Source: Bacillus sp. AFS059628
GTDB lineage: Bacteria; Bacillota; Bacilli; Bacillales; Bacillaceae_G
Direction: 5' to 3'
DNA: 36,070 nt
Assembly (NCBI RefSeq): GCF_002571225.1
Contig: NZ_NVEC01000092.1
Location: forward strand, 1-36,070
The translations under genes and the position numbers were made by a program. This document shows positions 1-8,138 of the stretch, one piece after another. How positions within the stretch are numbered: position 1 is the first letter of the stretch; every line of letters begins with the position of its first letter. Under the pieces are notes generated by a model, which saw nothing but the letters and a program-made list of their open reading frames with translations, searched no databases and was not told the origin of the DNA.

Positions 1-47
1 ATATAAGTAAATAAAATTAACTGTAAATTAATTTTATTTACTTATAT
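1..47. repeat. Perfect 20-bp AT-rich inverted repeat at the window edge
   Basis: Bases 1-20 are the exact reverse complement of bases 28-47, with a 7-base loop (ctgtaaa). Only two G or C bases lie in each arm. It sits just past the stop codon of the DUF4129 gene, so it could form a terminator hairpin for that operon and for a convergent gene left of the window. The repeat may extend beyond the window start. A weak T-run makes the terminator role uncertain. Confidence 0.6.
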
Positions 48-52
48 TAATG

Positions 53-778
53 TCATCCTTTCCCGTCCCGCTCTATCCATCGTACAGCCTTCTCTACGTC
101 TAAATCCGTATACGTCTTCTCTCCATAACGGACAGATTCATATATCGGAATAATATCTCGCGTTCTACAAATTCTGCTTAACCATTGCTGCATCGTTTCA
201 TAGGATCTTCGCTGTTCGTGAAATGGTAAAGTTCTTTCCCATTCAACTAACGTTTTCCTTATCGTGTCTTTAGGTAACGGCTGTTCAAACTGCTGCTTCA
301 CTTTCTTGTTCTTTTCGGTTCTATCCGTATTTTCCTTTGTTATCGATTGTTTATCCTGTTCTATTTCTGATTTCGTTACCTTTTTCCTCATTAATTTATA
401 AAAAACATATAAAATGACCACTGCAATAACTACATAAAAAACGACACTAATCCATGAATTTGAAAGAACAGAGAATATGTCTCCCCATGAACTTTTCTTT
501 TCGAAACCTTTAAATTTTTTACCCGTCGTTGTTCTTTCACCATTATCTCCCACTTTTTCTTCTTCCAAAGGTGTTCCACAATCTTCAACCTTTTCGGTGT
601 CTATCGTTTCCTTATAAATTTTATCAGGTTTCTTTTCACTAAAAAAACGCTCTTTTACTATGTCTTGTATATGCACAACACCTTGTGATAAGATTATCGC
701 ACTAACCGTAAAGAAAAGTAGTATTAATACTTTAACACTCCAAATCTTCACTTTCATATGTCGCCCTTTATTAGCCAT
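53..778 (-). CDS. DUF4129 domain membrane protein
   Basis: This 241-residue protein has an N-terminal hydrophobic segment (about residues 14-32), a long charged extracytoplasmic stretch, a second membrane segment (about 105-127) and a C-terminal domain. That domain reads like DUF4129: the W-E-R-T-L motif, then YETMQQWLSRI and a final Y-x-D-x-D-V-E-K-A-V-R-W. DUF4129 is usually the C-terminal part of TgpA-type transglutaminase-like membrane proteins; here it stands alone. It is the last gene of a MoxR / DUF58 / DUF4129 operon, 15 bases after DUF58. The start at 778 has an AAGGGG site 8 bases upstream; a second ATG at residue 8 is possible. The function is unknown; by context it probably works with the MoxR ATPase at the membrane. 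Confidence 0.85.
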   Translation of the reverse strand: MANKGRHMKVKIWSVKVLILLFFTVSAIILSQGVVHIQDIVKERFFSEKKPDKIYKETIDTEKVEDCGTPLEEEKVGDNGERTTTGKKFKGFEKKSSWGDIFSVLSNSWISVVFYVVIAVVILYVFYKLMRKKVTKSEIEQDKQSITKENTDRTEKNKKVKQQFEQPLPKDTIRKTLVEWERTLPFHEQRRSYETMQQWLSRICRTRDIIPIYESVRYGEKTYTDLDVEKAVRWIERDGKG

Positions 779-793
779 GATATAAACCCCTTC

Positions 794-1903
794 TTATTCT
801 TTTATTACAACCCATTTATTCGTTCTGCTGTATTTCCTTGGGGAAGTACCAAGAATTAAAGGAACTGCATCCAATTCTTTACGACGAAAACCTGCTGTGT
901 AAAAATAAGTAGAAGATACAGGCGTATCTTGGTCCGATATTGAGGCAAGTACTTTTAATACATTTTGCAAATGTTTCCGGTTATGACCGTTCTTAATATG
1001 CAATAATCCATTATCATTTACGCTATTGATCCATACTTCAAATGAGCAGTTTTGTATGAGCAATTGTTTACATATGCCTGCCGTTAATTCAATGAGTTCC
1101 TCTGTATCATTTCTCAAAGAAATGCCACTTTTATTTTGCAAGTTGAGATATATCGCATATTTGTCTGATTGTGTTCGCTCGTACTTTTTCGCAGTTATCG
1201 TCCCTGTTTTCGCTGTCGCACTCCAGTGGATGGAACGAAAATCTTCATTTTCATACGACTTCACTCCCATTACTTTCGTTTCATCATATAAGGGTGATGA
1301 CATCGCTTTTCGAAATCCTCGTGACCATTCTTGTAATTCAGGGACTTGCATTTTCGGAACAACTGGTAAAACTAAATAGGACGGCGTTTCAACTTGTTTA
1401 TATGTTATATGGTTCGTTATGAATCCAAAGGGATCAATAATGACAATTTCTACTTCTTCCCATTTCGCAATTCCTCTTTTTACAGCTACAGCTTGCAAAT
1501 CAAATGAAACTGACTCTCTTCCTTTTATATTAAAATTCATATAATAATTTGAACCTGTACTATGATTCTTGTTTATTTCATCATGATTCCAAGTTAGCTT
1601 ATTTTCACATTTAAATCGAAATACGATATTGAAAATAGGAAATATCGACTTGTTTGAAATTTTTATTTTGCACATATTCACTTCACCTATAAAAACGTTT
1701 GAATTCCCTTGACTGTATTCCCATTCAACACGAGATACTTTACGTATGTACACATGCATAGCACCTATTAAAATTACATATAAAAATACGAGTGATAATA
1801 TAAGTAGATTACTTGAAAATACACATAAAATAACGGCTACAACTGACATAACTCCAATTACAAAAGGCTCCGCTAAAGGTGTATACACAAGTTGTTGATT
1901 CAT
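794..1903 (-). CDS. DUF58 domain-containing protein
   Basis: The 369-residue protein has two closely spaced N-terminal membrane segments (about residues 12-52), then a beta-rich region, and a conserved DUF58 core with the signature Y-E-N-E-D-F-R-S-I-H-W-S-A-T-A-K-T-G near residue 220. DUF58 proteins resemble von Willebrand A folds and are almost always encoded next to MoxR ATPases, as here. The start codon overlaps the MoxR stop in an ATGA arrangement, which points to translational coupling. The family role is thought to be cell-envelope or complex maturation, but no exact activity is established. Confidence 0.92.
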   Translation of the reverse strand: MNQQLVYTPLAEPFVIGVMSVVAVILCVFSSNLLILSLVFLYVILIGAMHVYIRKVSRVEWEYSQGNSNVFIGEVNMCKIKISNKSIFPIFNIVFRFKCENKLTWNHDEINKNHSTGSNYYMNFNIKGRESVSFDLQAVAVKRGIAKWEEVEIVIIDPFGFITNHITYKQVETPSYLVLPVVPKMQVPELQEWSRGFRKAMSSPLYDETKVMGVKSYENEDFRSIHWSATAKTGTITAKKYERTQSDKYAIYLNLQNKSGISLRNDTEELIELTAGICKQLLIQNCSFEVWINSVNDNGLLHIKNGHNRKHLQNVLKVLASISDQDTPVSSTYFYTAGFRRKELDAVPLILGTSPRKYSRTNKWVVIKE

Positions 1904-2832
1904 CTTACATTCTCCACTGGCACATTAATCGTATGAAGAATTTCTTTCATGATTTGTTCTTTCGTCGTTTTCATCTCCCCTTCAATCGTTAACGTTAAAC
2001 GATGAGCGCAAACGGATGCAGCAAGCGTCTTTATATCATCTGGCGTACAATAATCTCTTTCATTTAATATTGCCCGTGCTTGAATCGCTCTCATAAACGC
2101 CAACGTCCCCCGCGGGCTTACACCAATTTCAATTAGCTCATGCTTTCGCGTTGCTTCAATGATTTCAAGAAGATAATCTTGTACATCATTTCCTACTAAC
2201 ACTTCTCTTGCACGCTTTTGCATCATAATAATTTCTTCACTTGAAATAATAGAATGTAACGTTTCTAATGGATCATTCGTTTGAAAACGATTCATCATTT
2301 CCTTTTCTGCTTCTCTCGTAGGATAACCTTGACGAATTGTAAGTAAAAATCGGTCTAATTGAGCATCTGGTAACGGAAATGTGCCCGCTGATTCGAGTGG
2401 ATTTTGCGTTGCAATTACTAAAAAAGGTTCTGGTAATGAATGTGTCTGTTTCGCAATCGTAACCGTACGTTCTTCCATCACTTCCAGTAACGAGGATTGT
2501 GTTCTCGGTACAGCTCGATTAATTTCATCCACTAATACTATATTTGCAAAAATAGGACCTAACCTCGTTTTAAATTCCGATTCCTTCACATCAAAATATT
2601 CGAGGCCAATAACATCTCCAGGCAAAGTATCCGCTGTGAATTGAATTCTTTGAAATTTAACGTCTACACTTTTAGCCAAACTTTTCGCTAATGTTGTTTT
2701 CCCCGTCCCAGGTACATCTTCTAATAAAATATGCCCTCTTGCTATAAGAGCTATAGCTGCAAGTTCAATCGCTTCATCTTTTCCTATAATAACCTTTGAA
2801 ATGTTGTTCATGATTTTCTTTAATGTACTCAT
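1900..2832 (-). CDS. MoxR family AAA+ ATPase
   Basis: This is a 310-residue AAA+ ATPase of the MoxR/RavA class. Visible motifs are Walker A (EDVPGTGKTTLAK, about residues 37-49), Walker B (IVLVDEINR), sensor-like ATQNPLE and the arginine-rich GVSPRGTLAFMRA helix in the lid domain. MoxR proteins act as chaperone-like ATPases with DUF58/VWA partners, and the overlapping DUF58 gene fits this. I place the start at 2832 (MSTLKK), where GGGAGG lies 7 bases upstream; an upstream GTG would lie before that site. A TATAAT hexamer at 2887-2892 on the minus strand is the likely -10 box of the operon. Confidence 0.95.
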   Translation of the reverse strand: MSTLKKIMNNISKVIIGKDEAIELAAIALIARGHILLEDVPGTGKTTLAKSLAKSVDVKFQRIQFTADTLPGDVIGLEYFDVKESEFKTRLGPIFANIVLVDEINRAVPRTQSSLLEVMEERTVTIAKQTHSLPEPFLVIATQNPLESAGTFPLPDAQLDRFLLTIRQGYPTREAEKEMMNRFQTNDPLETLHSIISSEEIIMMQKRAREVLVGNDVQDYLLEIIEATRKHELIEIGVSPRGTLAFMRAIQARAILNERDYCTPDDIKTLAASVCAHRLTLTIEGEMKTTKEQIMKEILHTINVPVENVR

Positions 2833-2930
2833 ATATTTACCTCCCACTGTTATTTATTCAGAAAATTAAGAATAATATATTTCCAAATTATAACACATCG
2901 TGGTAGAAGTAAATATATTCTTATGAAAAT

Positions 2931-2970
2931 AAAAAAGATGACCCCAGCAACACGCTAAAGTCATCTTTTT
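2931..2970 (-). terminator. Rho-independent terminator after the ABM gene
   Basis: AAAAAAGATGAC pairs with GTCATCTTTTT around a 17-base loop. It lies just past the stop of the quinol monooxygenase-like gene and ends in a T-run on the minus strand. Confidence 0.75.
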
Positions 2971-2977
2971 CACTATA

Positions 2978-3271
2978 TTATTTTACTAACTCTCCATTAT
3001 AAACTTTTATATCAAGTGGAGCAGTTAAAAACTGTTTTGCTTTGCTAACGAAAGATGTGAAGTGTTCACTCGTATTATGACTCGCAACTGCTGCTTCATC
3101 TTTCCATACTTCTACCATCGTATATACATTTTCATTTTCTGTATCTTTATATAAGTCATAAGATACATTTCCACTTTCTTCTCTTGAACTATGAATGAGC
3201 GGACGAATTTCTTCTAAAAATGATTGTTGTTTTGCTGGGTCTACTTGAAATATTGCGTGAATAATAATCAT
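2978..3271 (-). CDS. Antibiotic biosynthesis monooxygenase (ABM) domain protein, putative quinol monooxygenase
   Basis: The 97-residue product starts MIIIHAIFQVDP and has the typical single ABM ferredoxin-like fold, with the motifs SREESGNVSYDLYKD and YTMVEVWKDEAAVASHNTSEHF. Cofactor-free quinol or heme-degrading oxygenases share this fold; YgiN-type quinol monooxygenases have the same S-R-x-E-x-G-x-x-x-Y motif. The start at 3271 has GAGGGG 6-7 bases upstream; the longer reading frame to 3319 lacks a site and overlaps the end of the preceding gene. It is the third gene of a MarR / nitroreductase / ABM operon, suggesting a role in quinone or electrophile detoxification. The substrate is inferred. 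Confidence 0.85.
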   Translation of the reverse strand: MIIIHAIFQVDPAKQQSFLEEIRPLIHSSREESGNVSYDLYKDTENENVYTMVEVWKDEAAVASHNTSEHFTSFVSKAKQFLTAPLDIKVYNGELVK

Positions 3272-3309
3272 GGTGTTTCCCCTCTCATATTCCACTTTTT
3301 TCTTTGAAA

Positions 3310-3948
3310 TTACTTCCACTCTGCAACTTTTTCAATTGGAAGACGAACTGATTGGTAACCACTGTCAGCAGCTTTTCCGATTGAGATTAACATAACTGGT
3401 ACGTGACGTTCTTTATTTAATCCGAAAGCTTCTGCGATTTGGTCTTTTTCAAATCCGCCAATTGGGCAAGTGTCATAACCGTGAGCACGAGCTGCTAGCA
3501 TAAATTGCATTGCTACAAGGCCACCGTCAATTAGTACTGTATCTTTCATGACTTCTGGTGTAACCATTGAGAAGTAAGCTGAAAGTTTTTTCATTTGATC
3601 TTCTTTTACTTCTGCTGGCATGAAACCGCGCTCTACTGCTGTACCGTAAATTTCTTCTGCGTTATCAAAGTTGTTTAAATCACCGAATAAAGCGATCATT
3701 GCTGAAGATGTTTCTACTTGAGATTGATTGAATTTTGCAAGTGGCGCTAGTGTTGCTTTCGCTTCGTCACTTTCAATCACTAAAAATCTCCATGGTTGCA
3801 TGTTTACAGATGATGGTGCAAGTGTTGCTTCTGTAAGAATTTCTGTCATTTCTTCTTTGCTAATTTTCACTGATGTGTCGTATTTACGAATTGAACGACG
3901 TCCTGTTAAAATTTCGTTAAAATCATTTGTTTTTACTGAGTTAGTCAT
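3310..3948 (-). CDS. Nitroreductase family FMN oxidoreductase
   Basis: The 212-residue protein has the nitroreductase layout: the N-terminal FMN-binding motif GRRSIRKYD (about residues 16-24), APSSVNMQPWRF (about 45-56), and the C-terminal motif DTCPIGGFEKDQI followed by VPVMLISIGKA. Members reduce nitro compounds or quinones with NAD(P)H. The ATG at 3948 has GGGAG nine bases upstream. It is encoded between the MarR regulator and the ABM protein with short gaps, so one operon is likely. The context suggests an electrophile- or quinone-stress reductase, as in the MhqR and YodB regulons of B. subtilis, but orthology is not shown. Confidence 0.92.
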   Translation of the reverse strand: MTNSVKTNDFNEILTGRRSIRKYDTSVKISKEEMTEILTEATLAPSSVNMQPWRFLVIESDEAKATLAPLAKFNQSQVETSSAMIALFGDLNNFDNAEEIYGTAVERGFMPAEVKEDQMKKLSAYFSMVTPEVMKDTVLIDGGLVAMQFMLAARAHGYDTCPIGGFEKDQIAEAFGLNKERHVPVMLISIGKAADSGYQSVRLPIEKVAEWK

Positions 3949-3966
3949 AGTTGTATTCTCCCTTTT

Positions 3967-4395
3967 TTATAATTCTTTTATATTTTCTTGAATGTGATTT
4001 AACATATTTAAAAGATTATCGCGTTCTTCTTCATTTAATCCTTTAAATGCTGAAGCTGCAAAACGTTCTTTTTCCTCTTGAAACGCCTGAATTTTATTTC
4101 GTCCCTCTTCAGTAAGAGAAACTAACGTAATTCTGTTATCGTCTGGATTTTTACGTCTTACTATCATTTCATTTGCTTCTAGTTGTTTTAAATGCCTTGT
4201 AATTGCGGCATTATCAATATTCACTTCTTGTTGAAGTGCTTTTTGACTAATTTCACCTACTTCATATAACTGAAGTATAAGCTCTAATCGCGACTGGCTC
4301 ATACCCGTACACCCTTCAAACTTCGAACTTACTTCTTTATTTAGAAAGTGTAATTTATATAAAATAATCGCTTCTTTTGAGCATGAACTTGTCAA
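3967..4395 (-). CDS. MarR family transcriptional regulator
   Basis: This 142-residue winged-helix protein has the MarR core: SRLELILQLYEVGEIS, then the recognition helix NIDNAAITRHLKQLE and the wing RRKNPDDNRITLVSLTEEG. The start codon is TTG at 4395, with AGGAGGG five bases upstream. Cys5 (MTSSCSK) and Cys29 (FEGCTG) could act as redox sensors, as in YodB-type or Cys-based MarR proteins, but that is inference. It heads the operon with the nitroreductase and ABM genes and probably represses it through the palindromes next to the promoter. Confidence 0.92.
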   Translation of the reverse strand: MTSSCSKEAIILYKLHFLNKEVSSKFEGCTGMSQSRLELILQLYEVGEISQKALQQEVNIDNAAITRHLKQLEANEMIVRRKNPDDNRITLVSLTEEGRNKIQAFQEEKERFAASAFKGLNEEERDNLLNMLNHIQENIKEL

Positions 4396-4428
4396 ACTAT
4401 CCCTCCTTTACATACAAAACAAAAACGT

Positions 4429-4486
4429 TTGATGTATCAATATTTGATATGTCAATTAATATAATCTATATCGATTTAGAATGCAA
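4429..4486 (-). promoter_or_regulatory. marR operon promoter with tandem operator palindromes
   Basis: On the minus strand, TTGCAT (4481-4486) and TATATT (4458-4463) are 17 bases apart, a good sigma-A promoter. Just downstream, overlapping the expected transcription start, lie two related palindromes: TTGACATATCAA (4444-4455) and TTGATACATCAA (4429-4440). This is where a MarR autorepressor would bind. The binding itself is inferred. Confidence 0.65.
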
Positions 4487-4534
4487 GCATTTTGTTTTTA
4501 ATTTATTTTTTCCAAATTAAGGCGCTTTGTCGCG

Positions 4535-4562
4535 TTACAAATAATGTTAATTGCACTATAAT
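4535..4562 (+). promoter_or_regulatory. Promoter of the ribosomal protection gene
   Basis: TTACAA (4535-4540) and TATAAT (4557-4562) are separated by 16 bases, which would start transcription near 4570, just before the upstream ORF. Confidence 0.55.
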
Positions 4563-4595
4563 AATACTAATTTAAAGAACTGGAGAGTGATTGTA

Positions 4596-4721
4596 ATGCG
4601 GCAATACACAAATAGAAATGAGGAAATAAAAATGAAAAATGAAATGAGGATATTCATAAATGACAACAATAAATATAGGGATTGTCGCGCACGTAGACGC
4701 TGGCAAGACGAGTTTGACTGA
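4596..4721 (+). CDS. Possible upstream/overlapping leader ORF (41 codons)
   Basis: ATG at 4596 follows a GGAGAG site by 8 bases and opens a 41-codon frame (MRQYTNRNEEIK...) that ends at TGA 4719-4721. It runs 62 bases into the ribosomal protection gene in another frame. A second in-frame ATG (4632) has its own GAGGAA site. Tet(M)-type genes can be controlled by a short leader peptide, so this could couple or attenuate translation. The arginine-rich C-terminus has no recognisable domain, and the frame could be fortuitous. Confidence 0.35.
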   Translation: MRQYTNRNEEIKMKNEMRIFINDNNKYRDCRARRRWQDEFD

Positions 4722-6603
4722 GCGTATTCTTTATGAAACGAATGTGATTCAAGAAGTTGGCCGAGTTGATAGCGGAAGTACGCAAACTGACTCAATGGAA
4801 TTAGAAAGGCAGCGCGGAATTACGATTAAAGCATCTGTCGTTTCTTTTTGTATCAATGACTTAAAAGTAAATGTCATTGACACACCTGGACACGCTGATT
4901 TTATCGCTGAAGTGGAGCGTTCATTCCGCGTTTTAGACGGTGCAATTTTAGTTATTTCTGCTGTTGAAGGTGTGCAAGCACAAACAAAAATTTTAATGCG
5001 CACATTACAGAAATTAAACATACCAACAATAATATTCGTAAATAAAATTGATCGTAGTGGTGCAAATACTGAAAAAGTTGTAAAGCAAATAAAAAAGATT
5101 CTTTCAAATGAAACGTTCCCCTTCCACTCTGCTCGAAACGAAGGAACGAAAGATGCCCATATTATTGCATACAAATCATATGGCGATTGTATGGAACTGT
5201 TAGCATCATATAATGAATCGTTACTTGCGTCATATGTAAATGATGAAATTGTACCGGACGTATTATTAAGAAAAGAACTTGAAAAACAAATACAGCAAGC
5301 AAGTGTGTACCCAATCTTTTTCGGTTCAGCTATGACAGGTATAGGAGTAACTGAACTACTTGAAAAACTTCCGGCCCTAATTCCTGCTCATAAATCAACA
5401 CAAGATGAAACATTATCCGGTGTTGTGTTTAAAATTGAACGGGAATCTTCTGGGGAAAAGATTGCATATGTAAGAGTTTTTTCTGGCTGTTTACACGTTA
5501 GAAAATATGTTGATATACAGCGCGGGGAAACTCTAGCACATAAAGAAAAGATTAAGAAAATATGCCTATTTGATAACGGAGATGTTGTTCAATCTTCTAT
5601 CGTTCCTAGCGGAGAATTTTGCAAAATATGGGGACTGAATGATGTTAAAATTGGTGATATTATCGGTGAACGGACTGATTATATAAAAGACATTCACTTT
5701 GCCGAACCACAAATGGAAGCTGCTATTGAAGCATTACCAAAAGAACGAATTCATGATCTATACGCTGCACTTATGGAACTATGTGAAGAAGATCCGCTCA
5801 TTAAAGTGTGGAAAGATAATGTTCATAATGAACTATATATTCGCCTTTTCGGTGAGGTACAAAAAGAAGTAATTGAAACAACACTTTATGATAAATATAA
5901 TTTGCAGGTTACGTTTTCAAATACGCGGGTTGTATGTATCGAGAAACCAATTGGCATAGGTAATAGCGTTGAAGTAATGGGCGAAAAAGCGAATCCATTT
6001 TACGCAACAATTGGCTTTAAAACCGAACGTGGTGAACTTAATTCTGGAATAACATATAAGTTAGGTGTTGAACTTGGATCACTTCCATTAGCATTTCATA
6101 AAGCAATTGAAGATACAGTATTTCAAACATTAAAACAAGGTTTGTACGGATGGGAAGTTACGGACATTATCGTCACGTTAACCCATACTGGTTATGCTAG
6201 TCCTGTTACAACAGCAAGTGATTTTAGAAACTTAACACCACTTGTACTAATGGATGCTTTAAAGCAAGCTGAAACATGTGTATATGAACCAGTAAACGAG
6301 TTTGAATTGACTGTACCGGAACATGCAATTAGTACTGCAATGTATAAACTAGCTGCTATTCCAGCAACTTTTAGCGAGCCTATATTCAATAATGACTCCC
6401 ACCATTTAACAGGATCGTTACCTGTTGCGAAAACGGAGAACTTTAAGCGAATGCTTCATGCATTCACTGAAGGAGAAGGCATTTTTACAACGAAGCCATC
6501 TGGTTACAAAAAACTGAAGGCTCCCTTCCCTACTCGAAAACGTGTCGATTATAATCCGCTGAATCGTAAGGATTATTTACTTCATGTGCTTAGGGCTTAT
6601 TAA
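4660..6603 (+). CDS. TetM/OtrA-type ribosomal protection GTPase
   Basis: This 647-residue translational GTPase has the G1 motif AHVDAGKT (residues 10-17), the switch region S-M-E-L-E-R-Q-R-G-I-T-I, the G3 motif DTPGH (74-78) and the G4 motif NKID (128-131), followed by EF-G-like domains II-V. Its length matches the 639-residue Tet(M)/OtrA class rather than EF-G (about 690). KTSLTER and TDSMELERQRGIT look more like Streptomyces OtrA than Tet(M). Such proteins bind the ribosome and displace tetracycline. GAGGA lies nine bases before the ATG. It stands alone between two terminators on the chromosome with no mobile-element sequence nearby, so it looks like a resident homologue; whether it confers resistance cannot be read from sequence. 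Confidence 0.9.
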   Translation: MTTINIGIVAHVDAGKTSLTERILYETNVIQEVGRVDSGSTQTDSMELERQRGITIKASVVSFCINDLKVNVIDTPGHADFIAEVERSFRVLDGAILVISAVEGVQAQTKILMRTLQKLNIPTIIFVNKIDRSGANTEKVVKQIKKILSNETFPFHSARNEGTKDAHIIAYKSYGDCMELLASYNESLLASYVNDEIVPDVLLRKELEKQIQQASVYPIFFGSAMTGIGVTELLEKLPALIPAHKSTQDETLSGVVFKIERESSGEKIAYVRVFSGCLHVRKYVDIQRGETLAHKEKIKKICLFDNGDVVQSSIVPSGEFCKIWGLNDVKIGDIIGERTDYIKDIHFAEPQMEAAIEALPKERIHDLYAALMELCEEDPLIKVWKDNVHNELYIRLFGEVQKEVIETTLYDKYNLQVTFSNTRVVCIEKPIGIGNSVEVMGEKANPFYATIGFKTERGELNSGITYKLGVELGSLPLAFHKAIEDTVFQTLKQGLYGWEVTDIIVTLTHTGYASPVTTASDFRNLTPLVLMDALKQAETCVYEPVNEFELTVPEHAISTAMYKLAAIPATFSEPIFNNDSHHLTGSLPVAKTENFKRMLHAFTEGEGIFTTKPSGYKKLKAPFPTRKRVDYNPLNRKDYLLHVLRAY

Positions 6604-6606
6604 AGT

Positions 6607-6636
6607 AAAAGAGGTGCAAATTGCACCTCTTTTTTG
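6607..6636. terminator. Bidirectional terminator between convergent genes
   Basis: AAAAGAGGTGC and GCACCTCTTTT form a perfect stem around a 5-base loop, followed by a T-run on the plus strand and preceded by an A-run. It serves the ribosomal protection gene and the convergent hydrolase gene. Confidence 0.85.
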
Positions 6637-6650
6637 TATGTATTGGTAGG

Positions 6651-7295
6651 TTAGTTTGTCCTAATAACTTCTTTAAGTTTTTCTATTATATTTGCTATCG
6701 CCTCAATTGAATTCTCTGTTTCATATTCCCCCACATTTACAGAATGATTTGCGTTTTTGACAACTTCAATTTGTAAATTCATTTTATATAACTGATCGAT
6801 TTGATCTGCATTATAATGGTGATCTTTATCTCCAATTACTAATATTCCTTCATGATGACTATGTAAGACAGAATCAAAAATGGAATCAAAAGATAGTAAA
6901 GGTGTAAGTAGTATCATTTTTGACTTTAAAAACTCTTCTCTCTTCATGAAATCATTTGCAATCGGAATTGTTCCGAGTGACTTCCCTAAAAACATCGTAT
7001 GATTGTATTGCTCATTTTGTATTACTTCATTCATTATTGGATTAATATCATCCATCATTATTTTCGTTATTTCTTCCATTGGTTTTTCCATTAATTGTCC
7101 ATCGTAGGAATAATGAATATGTACTACATCTATTTTATTTTCAAGCATAAGCATCGTTGCATAATAGAATAATGGTTTATCATAATTGTAACCGGAACCT
7201 GAAAACATAAAACAAACTGTATTAGAGCCTTTTTCGATATGTGTGTAACGAATGACTTTGTCGTCTATATGTATTTCCTTTTTAGTCCCCTTCAC
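6651..7295 (-). CDS. Alpha/beta hydrolase family protein
   Basis: The 214-residue product has an alpha/beta hydrolase layout: a CFMFSGSGYNYD oxyanion-type loop, the nucleophile elbow GKSLGT (Ser in G-x-S-x-G), a later acidic loop GDKDHHY, and a catalytic-type His in NANHSVNVGEYE. I choose the GTG at 7295 as the start because GGAGGGGG lies immediately upstream; the longer frame from TTG 7310 would begin inside that site. It lies 21 bases after the Nudix gene and may be cotranscribed with it. The substrate is unknown. Confidence 0.8.
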   Translation of the reverse strand: MKGTKKEIHIDDKVIRYTHIEKGSNTVCFMFSGSGYNYDKPLFYYATMLMLENKIDVVHIHYSYDGQLMEKPMEEITKIMMDDINPIMNEVIQNEQYNHTMFLGKSLGTIPIANDFMKREEFLKSKMILLTPLLSFDSIFDSVLHSHHEGILVIGDKDHHYNADQIDQLYKMNLQIEVVKNANHSVNVGEYETENSIEAIANIIEKLKEVIRTN

Positions 7296-7316
7296 CGTTT
7301 CCCCCTCCAAACACGT

Positions 7317-7784
7317 TTACTTTTGTAAAACGATATGTTCTGTATGAACTGATACATCCTTTACTTTATCTTTTATAAACACTGGCTGTAAGTTATATGC
7401 ATTTAGCTCTTCTACCGGCACCCACTTAAAGAAATATGTTCTATCTTCTTCTTCAAGAATATACTGGTCTGCCCCATTTGCAGGTAATTGTTTCAACTCT
7501 ACTTCATAGTAAAAACTAATTTCATGAAACTTTCGTTCAGAAAGTGTAAAGAAATTTTCTACTGACCATATTAATTTCTTTACCTCGATAGGAACGGCTA
7601 ACTCTTCAGCAAGCTCTCGTTTTAACGCATCTTCACTATTTTCTAGCATTTTCACTCTTCCACCTGGTACGTACCAAAAATCTTCACCGTCACCTTGCAA
7701 AATGAGTATTTTATTATCCTGTTTACAAATTGCTCCGACGCGATAATTAAAACATGTTTCTTCAACTTTAAATGTTAGATCCAC
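7317..7784 (-). CDS. Nudix hydrolase
   Basis: The 155-residue protein carries a Nudix box beginning GGRVKMLENSEDALKREL and ending AEELAV, which matches G-x5-E-x7-R-E-U-x-E-E-x-G-U except that the final Gly is Ala. These enzymes hydrolyse nucleoside diphosphates linked to another group, using Mg2+ held by the glutamates. WYVPGGRV and FFKWVPVEEL are typical flanking motifs. It is the first gene of a likely two-gene unit with the hydrolase. The substrate cannot be assigned. Confidence 0.9.
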   Translation of the reverse strand: MDLTFKVEETCFNYRVGAICKQDNKILILQGDGEDFWYVPGGRVKMLENSEDALKRELAEELAVPIEVKKLIWSVENFFTLSERKFHEISFYYEVELKQLPANGADQYILEEEDRTYFFKWVPVEELNAYNLQPVFIKDKVKDVSVHTEHIVLQK

Positions 7785-8138
7785 ACCGATTCCCCCCTAT
7801 ACTTTATTCAAAAATCGCTATAAAACTATTATGTATGTGCTGTACAAATAAGATTACTAAATTTTTCTATTCCATTCAATAAGTTTTGAATTTTCAGATA
7901 ATTATACTTATCCTTTATCATTACAGGTATATACATATGATACAATCACAGGGCACACTAGAAAAACATTATGGGGGTACGAGAGGAAACGTTATTAATC
8001 CAGCAAACTGAGAAATCAAATAAGTTTTAGAAAATCGTTGTGAAAGATAGAGTAAAACTTCAATAAGTGGAGTTTTTATCTTTCCCCTGTTGTTTTTAAA
8101 TATTGTTAAGACATTATTTAAAAAGATGCAAGTTCAAC
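7785..8138. other. Gene-poor stretch with a repeat-related hairpin
   Basis: No convincing gene lies here. The left end is the upstream region of the Nudix gene. On the plus strand a 19-codon frame (7971-8030, MGVREETLLIQQ...) has no ribosome binding site. It is followed by an imperfect hairpin at 8042-8084, with outer arms GAAAGAT/ATCTTTC and inner arms AAAACTTC/GGAGTTTT. Its left arm (8044-8072) matches 25 of 28 bases of a repeat at 33648, so this looks like a degraded repeat copy. Confidence 0.5.

Noticed and set aside
4749-5174. 141-codon minus-strand ORF inside the ribosomal protection gene
   Set aside because: It is antisense to the conserved GTPase domain and has no domain or ribosome binding site of its own.
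4660-6603. Transposon-borne tetracycline resistance gene
   Set aside because: No recombinase, insertion sequence or conjugation gene is near, and base composition matches the neighbours; it looks resident.
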